From contig JAFMSR010000017.1 of assembly GCA_022818135.1 (NCBI GenBank), positions 2,856,833-2,920,832 of the forward strand: DNA of 64,000 nt, in the 5' to 3' direction. This document shows, in pieces, positions 18,834 through 30,200 of this stretch. Position numbers and translations under genes: made by a program. Positions within the stretch are counted from its first letter, which is position 1. Each line of letters opens with the position of its first letter. The DNA is from Saxidomus purpurata. Taxonomy: Eukaryota > Mollusca > Bivalvia > Venerida > Veneridae. The notes beneath the pieces are model-generated. The model was given only the letters and a program-made list of their open reading frames with translations. It searched no databases and was not told the DNA's origin.

Positions 18834-19783
18834 GTAGCTCACCTTAGCACAAAGTGCTCACGGTGAGCAATTGTGACCACTCGATGTCCGTCGTCGTGCG
18901 TCCAAAAAAAAGGGTTCAGATGACAGCTACTTAGGGATGTAATCGATTCAAACGATATCGATATATCAACGATAAAACATTTTCGATTCGATATCGATTG
19001 CCGTTTTGAAAAATCGTATATCAAATAATGTTACACCGTGCAATGATCTACAGTTTCACGTTCGAAAATTCCATTAAAACTCAACCAGAATATCAACAAT
19101 CACTCTACCCAGAGTTCAGTGTTTTTCTAACGAATGATAATTTAATGAAATGTGGTCTCATAGGCAAAAATATTTCAGTACTGCATTAGGTTGATATATA
19201 TTATACACCATAACCTTATGTTTAGTACAAATAAAGTAAAGAGATTTGGTAGAATATTTAGTCAGTGACTATTTTATGCCCATGTATTGATATATCGCTG
19301 TATCGTCGATATTTCTAAATTGATATATCGATACAAAAATTTTAATCAATGACATCCCTACAGCTGCTCTTACACCATGTACACCATGTTCACCACTATA
19401 CCAATTCAGACCTTAGATGGTCCTCTAGCTGAAGTACTCAAACCATTCCGATACATGGCGCAAACTAGCCAACAGAGCTAAAAATAGTAAAACCATTAAA
19501 TAACATCTCTTAAACCAGTGGGCCAATTTCACAGGATTGTTTGGATGGTTTTGTACCGAAATGGCCCCCTGAGCTAAAAGTATAAAAACCTGTAAATGAC
19601 ATTTTCCTCCTTAATCACTGGTCCAGTTTCAATGAAACTTCACAGGATTGTTGCTTGATTCCTCCGCTACAAATATTGCTTACAAAGCTCTGCTCCAATG
19701 CACAATTGTTGTCTATTTATCAGGATATTGCAGATGTTCTCACTCAGGTGAGCAATATAGGGCTATTTTGGCCCTCTTGTTAG
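18834..19783 (+). mobile_element. Tandem-unit composite element, family 3 (TAGCTCACC ends)
   Basis: It begins TAGCTCACC (18835-18843) followed by the block GATGTCCGTCGTCGTGCGTCC. It ends GGTGAGCAATAT, an AGGGC-loop-GCCCT hairpin (19759-19775) and CTCTTGTT (19774-19781). The subterminal inverted repeat is GCTCACC/GGTGAGC. The interior has units with CCAATTTCA-ACAGGATTGTT and AAAAATAGTAAAACC-like blocks. It belongs to the same family as the element at 48287-50044, which lies in the opposite orientation. A hAT-type MITE (18932-19360) is inserted in it. Confidence 0.7.
18932..19360. mobile_element. hAT-type MITE nested in family 3 element
   Basis: Terminal inverted repeats start TAGGGATGT at 18932 and end ACATCCCTA at 19360. 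The subterminal regions are also inverse complements and are rich in ATCGAT/TATCGATATATC. The flanks are an 8-bp target-site duplication with one mismatch: CAGCTACT (18924-18931) and CAGCTGCT (19361-19368). An 8-bp duplication plus this terminal sequence is the hAT signature. The roughly 429-bp length and lack of any transposase frame make it non-autonomous. Confidence 0.85.
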
Positions 19784-19849
19784 AGATAGGACATTATGGA
19801 TTTAATGCATGCAGCAGTTGGATAGGGGCCATAAAAAAAGAATTCAATT

Positions 19850-20700
19850 GATCGTCTCCAAAATTGGTCACAATGTGTATGGACATGCTTTGTTGGTAAA
19901 GTTAGTTACCAAAATGGATCGTCCCTGGGGCACTTCAAGTTACTGCCTTTGCATTGACTGAGTTTAAAAGTCAAATAAGTAATGTCCTCTGTCTATTTCT
20001 TGACACAAAACCTCATTAAAATTTGCATGGCCAGGCTCAATTATAAGCCAGGCACTGAAGTTACTGCCCCTGAATTGTCAAAATACTACAGAAACAGACC
20101 TTGTTTAATGAATCAACAGTCACTTTGATAATTTTTATGTCATGTATAGCTCCAAAAGTATATGGCATCATAAAGTAAAAACTTTTAGTCTAATTGAAAA
20201 CATGAGGTTTTGTTTGTAGTGCTCATGTAACTCAGAAAGTATATATATACCGGTATGACCTGGAGTCATGAAGCCTTGCAGAAAAGTTATTCAGGGTGAA
20301 ATCTTGTACACTGGACTTTTTGCTTGTAGCTGAACCCAGAATAGGCAGAGTTATTTCCTTTGAATTAGTGAAAATCAGCGTTGCTGCATGTTATTCAAGT
20401 GTTTATGACAAAGATTCATTAAAGCTTGCAGTAATGTTATTCAGTGTGTTAAGTTGTGCACCTGAGTTTTTTTTGTGATTGCACTTATTAAAGGCAGAGT
20501 TATAGCCCTTGAATTTGTGAAAATCAGTATTTTTGAACTTTAATATGTGTAATTTCAAGTGTATGACCTAAAAGTCATAAAGTTACCTAACAGATATGTT
20601 GATTATTATGTAAAGGTGAGTACCTGGGTTCTTGTTAGTGGCTGCTCTCATTATATGAGAATCAGTAAAAAAATCGGTAGTTATTAGCTTTTGTCACACG
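19850..20700. repeat. Diverged tandem repeats
   Basis: Two kinds of unit are seen. The first (about 19850-20100) resembles the array at 17480-18080 (TTACTGCCCCTGAATTGTCA). The second (about 20130-20700) repeats a GTAACTC(C/A)(A/G)AAAGTAT block, a TGA(C/T)CT-GAGTCATGAAG-like block and GGCAGAGTTAT. Neither encodes a supported protein. Confidence 0.5.
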
Positions 20701-21296
20701 TAACTCCAAAAGTATTTGACTTAGTGTCTTGAAACCGCACATTAATGTTGATCAGGATGTGAATCTGTCATTTTGCTTGTAAACTTTATAAAAACAATGA
20801 ATTTAATTTACCTCAATATTAAATTATGAATTTAATTTTTACTACAATGTGTGGCAAATGTGAAATGCTAAACTACAATCTAAGTCCACCTTAATTTTGC
20901 AAGCGGATCGACATCTCTTAAAGTTCTTGGTTCATTTGTTTTTAAATATTTTAATATATTGAGGAAAATATGCAAGTTTGTAAACACACACTGTCATATG
21001 CATTGATCTTCTAAGCTACCTAAATAATAAATTTCCTCTTTTTTCATATACGAAAGGTTTTTAATTTGAAACTTATTTCCAGGTAGGGCAGGTTCAGAAT
21101 GACCACATGGTTTTTTAACAATGATAAGAATTGTTATTTGTAATTTCTCTTCAGTCTTCAGGAAAAAAATGTTTCAAATGCAGAGATTTTCTGTAGTCTA
21201 TATGAGAGAGGTCTGTTTGGACTAGTGTAGCGTTATATATTGACTTTTCTATTTATAGATCTGTGTTCTTTCTCTGCAGGCAGCAGTCGAAGTGCC

Positions 21297-24200
21297 ATGA
21301 AGGAAGAGAGTATGTCTGCAGAGAAATCTCGTATTGGTACCAGAAGTACAGGTATGAATAATTTGTTGTCTGTACAATCATGCTTAAATCATATCATAAA
21401 AAAAATTACTACTTGGTGTCCGTATGTCTGTCTGCGCAGCATGTATCGTTTATTCTCTTATTCAAGGATTTGAAGATTTGAATTTTGCGTAAAGAAAGAA
21501 TTTGAAAGGTTCTCAAAACTCGGTGTTTGAAACACTTTAGAAGTAATTAGACCAGGAAGAAATGTCTGTGGAAGGGATAACATAGAAGTTCGGTGAATTA
21601 AGTTCGTGGAAAAAAGACTTTCATGTGTTATATAGTTCTTAGCGGAAATAATATGTTGTAAAACATGGAAGTGTTTGAGTTTTGTCATAGATGAAGAACC
21701 TGAGTGTTGCCACCTAATTCTTTGGGGGACATATTCTTCTTGTGGATCTTTGTTGGTGTTAATCATGTACATGTTTTACCCAGAGATCAAAGGTCATGTG
21801 GCTTTATGGGTGCACTCTGTCTCAAACTCTTTAATGTATTTTCAAATTTTTGAAGCCCATTTGCATAAAATGTTCAGCAAATCGAGAAATTTTGCATACT
21901 GTTTAAAGTTGGATAGTATTTTTACTACCTCAAAGGTCAAGGTCACCTCTGACTGTTGCATCTGGCCTATAACTTTTTATGCAACAAAGGATTTTAGTAA
22001 CTTCTAAGTTTTTGTGTCTGGTTAACATGGTTAATAACTCCCTTGCACATCATGTCAGAGTATTGTCCCAATTTACAGTACCGTATTATAATACTTAACG
22101 TCACCTTTTCACTTCCTCTAAGGTCAAGAGCACAGTCAGAGGTTGTTTTTGTCAGGCCAGTTGGCGGTGCCCGGCTCATCATAGTTGTCATTTGGGTGGT
22201 TCAGTGTATGCACATGGGATTGTTTGGGCTGTAACGTCGTCATGCATGAAATGATTTTAGATTGACTTGGCATAATTTATCAAGTGCAGAGTCGGGTCTG
22301 TAACCCAAAGATCAAGGTCACACTTAGAGATTAAAGTTAAAAATGGACACATGAGATCTTTTCCAGGCTGTATATCTTATTTATTGAAAGATTTTGAATT
22401 GACTTGGCACATGTGTTCACCACAATGGGATAGCATGTCAAGTGCAGACCCAGGTTTTTAGCTAGCAGGTCAACGGTCACACTTAAAGATTGAAAGTAAG
22501 AAATGGACACTTGCCATCTTGTCTGGGCGAAAACTTCCTTATGCATTGAAGGATTTACTGGACTAAATACATGACTGTATCTATTATATGCCTATAGATA
22601 TTCTGTCAAAAATACAACCTTTATTCAGCCATCAAAATAATATGGCCTGACAGAAAAAAAATCCGTATTGTTTGTATGTGCAATACAGCCAGTGCCACTG
22701 TTTGTAAGAGTGCATTTAATTTGCCCTAAATACACATACGTAATACATTGCTTTACTGGGGCGTTACTACTTGTTTATATGATGACGTCCATAAAATGAC
22801 CTTGCATGCTATGTATGTTTTGCGCTAAAAATAGTTTTTCTTCAATTTTATGCTTTTTACACGCAGACAAGTGTCAATAGGGTATTAATAAAAGGGTTAT
22901 CAGTATAGTAATGAGATACAAAAGCCAGATTGGCTCTCGTCTAGGTCGGATCATACTCATGCCATGCAGTCTTATGATCCGACACAGGAATCGAGCAAAT
23001 TCGGCATGCTGGATCACATTAATTACTATACATATAACCCTATTTTACTACAATGAGACAACATGTTACATGCAAGATCCAGGTCTGTAGCTCAAAGGTC
23101 AAGGTCACGCTTAGAGATTAAATGTCAAAAATTAGGCACTTAATACCTTGACCTGGTTTAAGTGTTGGTGGGCTTGACATGTTGCCCATGGGCATCTAGT
23201 TTGTGTTTCAGCATTAATTGATATTTGTCAATATTTGTATCAGGTCTTTGTTATTAATTTTGTTATTCTTCAGTAGATTTTAGTACTTTTAAGTGCATGC
23301 TTATTTAACAAATCTTACAACCCCTCAAATGTGCTGTATTGGAATCACCCCATCATGTCCGGAATTCTGTCAGTTTAAGTTGATAACTCTTTGTGCTCTT
23401 TCTATACATGTACACTATTATAATTGCAATTATTTTGTTTTTCATGGTGTGTAACTCTGTTTATGTTTAAATATGAGTTATCTCCCTTCATACACTCAAT
23501 ATATATATTAAAAGAACTGCAGTGCCGCTGGTAGTAATCATTTGAGACTTCGCAGAATGATTAGAGACATTTACAGAAAGTTTAATACAGAAGAACCCTG
23601 ACTACTTTAAAACTATTGATAGGAATTAAATGAAACTCTGCATACTGAATAGGAACATTTGGAACTCTGCTTTGGTTTAAATTAATTATCTCCCCATTGT
23701 ACACTTAAGTCCATAAAAGCCTCAACTCAGCCAGTTCAAGTCAGTAGCAACAACAGAGGTGTGTTATAAACCTGTTGCATAATGCAGGGGGCTGGATGTG
23801 GGGGCGGGTAGGGGGGGGGGCGGGGCAGGGCAAGCCCTGGGCAGGGGCCAGAGGCCCCGAAGCTCCTGGTTTTGAGCAATTTCTGAGGGCTTCTGATGCA
23901 TTACCTAGAAAGGAAATCTATACAGGACAAGCAGTCTTGCCAAACGTCACAAAAGCAACCGAAAAGTCTGGTTTAGCAACCACTACCCCCATTTTCCACC
24001 ATTAGAATCTGTTTCGCTTAACCATTCCAATCTCCACTTATTCTTTGCTTCTCTTTGAGTTCCTTGATATTATATCCCAGTGGTAAAAACTTCATGTTTC
24101 ATATAATTACGAAAAATAACTGCTTTCAAATTTGTTCCTATCGTTAAAAATCCGCCATTACTGTATACAAGTGTTGCAAGAATCGATCATTCCTATTGGG

Positions 24201-27200
24201 TAAAACATCAAATTTTAAGCCAATGAAAATGCGCGATAGATTACATGACAGAACGCTGATACTATGCCGGTCTCACGTTCCGCGTTTTTTCGGCGCTGAC
24301 TTCGGAGGTTCCGCTGGACTGAAGCCCCCTCCCCGGCTGGAGGCTTCCGGACGTGTAAGCCCCCTCCCCCAATAATTCTCCTCGGATTTTTGGGGGGGGG
24401 GAAGCGACCTGGATTGGCGCCGGAATTCCGGTATAATCCGGAACACTTGCACCCCTGATAATGTCCTTGGAGACAGTCATGTTATGAAAATAGTTCTGTT
24501 AGTTCACAGAGAAAATTATCTGAAAGTTAAAAGTGCATAAAGGAAAAAAGAGTGAAATTGGGGTTTTCTTTTAGCAATTAATGGTGTGAACATGCTTGAA
24601 TATAGAAAATGTTGTGATGAGATATTTTGACCCTGTTGACTTGTCCATCTTTCAATATTTATATTACTGTTAGTTGTTGTGACTGGTGCTTAGACTGTAG
24701 AGCAAAATAGTGTAGATCATGATCTAACTGAAGGGATTGTAGGCTAAATATTATCATCTTCTTTGCTTGCATGGGAAGAATCGTTTACCTCCAGCAGGGT
24801 TTATAGGGTTGTATTACATACTTGTGTATATTAATATGTACAAACATTTTGGCAGTGGATCAGACTGGATTTATTCACAAGTGCAAGCTAGCTCTCAATA
24901 TTTGTGTACACAGTGACTTAGTCTGGAAAAGTCTGTAACTACACCGCTTATCTCAACTGCTGTATCTTCTATTTTCTACAAGACCAGCTCCCTCCCCAGT
25001 GTCCACTTTCAAAGCCAATAGTTTACGACTGTGTAGAGCTACTGAGGTATTATAATTTGCCTGTTTACATTGATAAACTGCAGACATATGTGTATAGCAG
25101 TTGTCGGATTGATAAATAACAGGGGCGATAAAATTTGAGGCACAAGAGGGGGATAGTGTTTATATTGGTTTAGTCATACAGGTATATAACCCTAAAGTAG
25201 TTTCACTGCTACAACCTAACTGTACACTTTTGTTAGAAAAAAAAGTATGTTATAATGTGGAACAATGTTGTGAAAGATTAAGGTCACCTATTTTACTGTT
25301 TAACTGAATGAATATATGTTACATCAAACACTTAATAGTTCAATGATTTAATGTTAAACTTACATTGGTGTTATATTTACATTCAGTCTTACATTCAGAG
25401 ATTATAGCTGTACTGAAATGGTAGAACTGTTTAATAATGTATTGATTTGTTAAGCAACGGAACTGGTGACCCTGGTCTGGTTACATCTTTCTGGTTGTGA
25501 CTTTAAAGTGTTAATTGAAGCAGTGTGAAATATTATTCTACATTTGGTGTTAGTCTGTCTATTAATCAACATTACCAGTTTCACAGACATGTTACAAGAT
25601 GCCTAAAGTTAGACGTTCCCTACACTCAAAAGGTATGTTTTAAAAGACTTTTAAAGTTGAAACTGTCGTGTCGTTTTCTTTATTTTGACGCAAATTACAT
25701 CACAAGTTGCGAGGCTTATATATGGTTAGGTGAAGGTTCAAATTCTGTGTATTTTATCACTCCTAAAGGTGTATGTATCCAGCTTTTATGGAACCTAGCT
25801 GTATCTGCTAGTCTACCATGTACAGTAAACTCTGTTTATAACGAACTCCTTTAGACCATTTAAATGTGTTCATTATATCCGGAGTTTGTTATATCCGTAT
25901 ACCATTTTCATATGCAATAAATAAAGAAGAAACAAATCCGGTGAGAAAATTTGTTCCTTATATCCGGATTTTCACTATATCCGGAGTCATTATATACAGA
26001 GTCTACTGTAGAAGACAGGGGCCTGAAAGTAGAAAATCACCATCATGATTCAGCAATATTTTTTCAGGTCGTCTTAACAGAACACCGTCACGAAGCCTAA
26101 GAGCAGTGAAGTCCGTAACGTCCAGTCCGAGAAGCCCATTAGCAAGAACTTCAAGATCGCTTAGTCCGGGAACATCATTGCTGAACTTGCGGACAAAGAG
26201 GGCACGTTTAGACAAAGAAAAAGGTGAACGATGAAATACTTCGAATAAATTTGTCTAACTTTATACTAAATTTTGAAGTAAGATATGTTTATATCATTAC
26301 ACCTGCCACAAAGACTAGTATGTATGTAATGCTAATTTAACATTTTTACAAGTCATCGTATGTTGTTTACCTGTCATAAATATTCTGTTACGATTGGCTG
26401 AGAACAGTCACATGCCAAGTTTGCAAAATAACGTGGAGATCCAAGTGCCATTCTCTGGGTCTACACATACTTCAATAATTATTTATAAGAAGTCAATAAT
26501 ATACACCAAACACCCCACTGGAAGTTACGTAGTGACTTAAAAAATTTCTTTCATTAAATTACCTTCAAATAAACGGGAGGGAAAAAGCTGTAATCATAAC
26601 AGCAACCCCGCACGAACTGCAGGTTGCCCGTGAGGTAAGCAGTTGTCTATAAAAAGATCCGAGGTTCATATGGAGGCAGAATAGTCAGGGAAATCACCCA
26701 GGCACGGTGAAGGTTTCTGCTACTGAGCGTGTGAAGTACAGATGTCATCTGAAGACTCAAAATTGCATTTTTTACTCTAATTCGCCACCTAAAATCATCC
26801 TATGACCTCTGCAGTTCCGTACTTAAATGTGTTTTTGATTTCGGATAAAATGGCACCAGTTGATTGTTCAACAATATCATCCGAAAAGCCTAACATATTA
26901 TTACAGTTTTGCTGTTTCCTGTTTGCCAGACGGTTGTTGTTATGGATTACATTCTTCTTCCCTAGCTCAATTTGACGGTATTTTCATGATAAAGCTTCAT
27001 TAGATAAGTCAATCTAAAGTTTTCAGGGGGTGCTTAACTTTTTTCTTTGTGTATATATAGTTTTATTTAATGAATTTCTTTGGGAGGTTTAATATTATGT
27101 CTTTTAGGCATACAATATAATAATTGCAGACTAAGGAATATTAGTATGAAAGTTCATTACATTTTATATGTTATTTATTACAACTTAGCGAATAATTTAC

Positions 27201-30200
27201 ACCTCTACTGTTGAATGCCATACATTAATAATTGTCACACACAGGGACAATATCTCAAAAACAGTTGTCTGACTTTGGTGAACTCTTTAGATTTTTGGTG
27301 GACTCTTTAAATCAGATGTGATGTTAATGTGACATTCATTTCAATGATACTGAAGTTTTCGCTTAAAATACAAGGTCAAATTATAGTGTAACTTTACAAT
27401 AGAAACCCACATTTAATACATGAACGAGTTGATTGTATGAAACGAGGTTTACAGCTAGAAAAGTACTATAAATGGTGACAATGATTTGTTCAGTGATTAA
27501 TTGGTTTAAATGGTTGTCTTGACTGATAGAGTAACACTTTTAAGACTTGAGGAAATGACAGTTTAAAATGTTGAGAAGGTTGTTAAATGTCAAAAGTGTA
27601 ACAAAGTAGTTTTTATAAGTTTGATTACATACATGTATATGCAAAAATTAAGACGGCTGTTTACATATATGTTAATGCATACTGTTTGACATGGGGGTAC
27701 ATGTAGTAGTCAGTTTTTGTTGTAGGATATAAACTACCAAAATTAATGTATTTGTATTCTGTATTAAGTTTTACTCCTCTGTTTTGAGGAAAGTGATTCT
27801 GTCGACCATATCATGATCAGCCTGCACTTTCAAGCAGTTTGATCAAAATCTCCACTGTTTACTTGTCCGTCAATAAATTTTTAGCTAGCACCCCTTAGAA
27901 AAATTAATGTTACTGTCCAAATTGAAGTCCGGGGTAAGATTAATCATACAGCCCTGATTGTCGTTCAGTTCTTGTTGCCATTCTCATTCAGTACTAGAAA
28001 TTGGCATGGATTCCATAACCAGAACACTGTATAGTTTGTATCATAATCTCTCACCTAAACTCATTGTTATGTTGCCAGCAGACACAAGGATGAAGGCTGT
28101 TTTTTAACTCTGCCAGTTTCATGTTCCAGGATGTTATTGATTATTTCTCATTCCAAATATCTTCAGAAGAATGATATCAATAATGTCAGTGTCTTCAAGA
28201 TTGAGGTTATTTCACTGAACATCAGGTTCATTACCATACATGTATAACGGAGACTTTGGGCAACTAAGTAAATGACCAGAAATTTCCCCACCCTTATTTC
28301 CACCCTTAAATTTCCGCCATCTCTCTTTATCACCAGTCTGAAATATGTATGTATGTATAACGTTACTCATCAATTGCAATGCAGGGCTTTTCGATAATAT
28401 AGATGCATACAGTTTGGAGAGTTGCCAGCAGACACCATTGTTCCAGTAATTTTAGAGAATATTTTCGCGATTATTTTTTTAGAATATTATGTTTCTGAAA
28501 ATAAAGGTAGCACTTCAGAATGAAATTTCCCAGAATTCCAAACCTATTTTGAATGGCTTTGTAAACTAGTGGATGTTAGTTTTGTTACATTAAGGCACAT
28601 TTAACATTAACAGTTAAACCATTATGCATCATTAAGTGAATTGTACTTTAAGTCTTAATTGGAATTTTGCAGAAACATTGAAGGCGTCTAAGCCAGCAGA
28701 CACTACCACAAAACATGTCACCACGCCGAGCACAGAGCAGACTCAATCCGGTTCACAGGGTACCCAAAGTGGCCAGGCCAGTCAGACCATCCAAAATACC
28801 TCAAAAGGTGCCGGAATACGCACCCGCCTTTCAACAGGAAGTATACACATGAACGGAACTATGACAATCTCGGCGGCAAAGGAAAAAGCTGAAATGGATC
28901 AGATTATGAAACAAATTGCAAATAGTGAGTCGATGTATATAAGTGTGTTTACTACAACAGCAAGTTAAATATATTAAACATGTAACAAATTGAAATCATT
29001 GGGTTGTATGTATTAGCATGTTGTCTGTCTGTTGAACTCTTATGAATTAAAATTACACAATATCTTTTCCTTCAAGTAAAGAAAGATAACTGGGACATTC
29101 AGTTTAAGATGTTGAGAGTGCTGTTTCGGCGGCAGGGAGAGGTGCAAGTACTGTTTCAGTGGCAGGGAGAGGTGTGAGTACTGTTTCGGCGGCAGGGAGA
29201 GGTGTGAGTACTGTTTCAGTGGCAGGGAGAGGTGTGAGTACTGTTTCAGGAGAGAGGTGTGAGTACTGTTTCGGTGGCAGGGAGAGGTGTGAGTACTGTT
29301 TCGGTGGCAGGGAGAGGTGTGAGTACTGTTTCGGTGGCAGGGAGAGGTGTGAGTACTGTTTTATTGGCAGGGAGAGGTGTGAGTACTGTTTTATTGGCAG
29401 GGAGAGGTGTGAGTACTGTTTCGGTGGCAGGGAGAGGTGTGAGTACTGTTTCAGTGGCAGGGAGAGGTGTGAGTACTGTTTCAGTGGCAGGGAGAGGTGT
29501 GAGTACTGTTTTATTGGCAGGGAGAGGTGTGAAATGTTCCCTGAACAAACTCAAACCATGGCCAGGTCACCTGATGCATGTCCTCACAAGACACTTGATA
29601 TGGTGTTAACTAACTACCATGACAATCGGAGTAAAAAATGCAAAATCAATATAATTGAATGTGTACAATTATTGGCAGACTTAATTTTTCACTGTATATT
29701 TAGTGATCCTCTGAAAGGTTCACAGTAGCAAATTTATTACATGTATGTTCACTTCAACATGATTATTATTGTCAGAAATTAGCGGAACTACATTCATCCG
29801 TGTAGTATTAAGCTAGAGGTAATGTAGCAGAATTTGACGTAGTAGTCCCCACAGTAAACCATTGCTTATCTCAGACTATAACATGCTTGTTTTCCTTCTT
29901 TGATATGGACAAACAAACAGAGCCAATGTAAAGTAAATATTCAAAACTATTTGCTGTTTTGTTGTTAATTCGCAAACAACTTGTTGAGTTAAGACATTTC
30001 AAGTACACAGTATATCTTCCCATGCCACAATTACGTATTGATCATTTTTTCTCCAGAATCTTAGAGAAATGCTATGTAGATGGTTTATTGTGAAATTATT
30101 GCATCTTTATATAAACAAGGAATGACATACAATAGGTTACTGATCGGTAATTCTAGAGAATCTTACACAGTAAAGAGAGTAGAATAACTGACAGAGTAGA

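Noticed and set aside
29159..29728. 189-residue repetitive open frame and its 102- and 116-residue companions
   Set aside because: They exist only because the 30-bp minisatellite unit is a multiple of three. The array lies between in-phase ZMYND8 exons, and no start context or splice support is seen.
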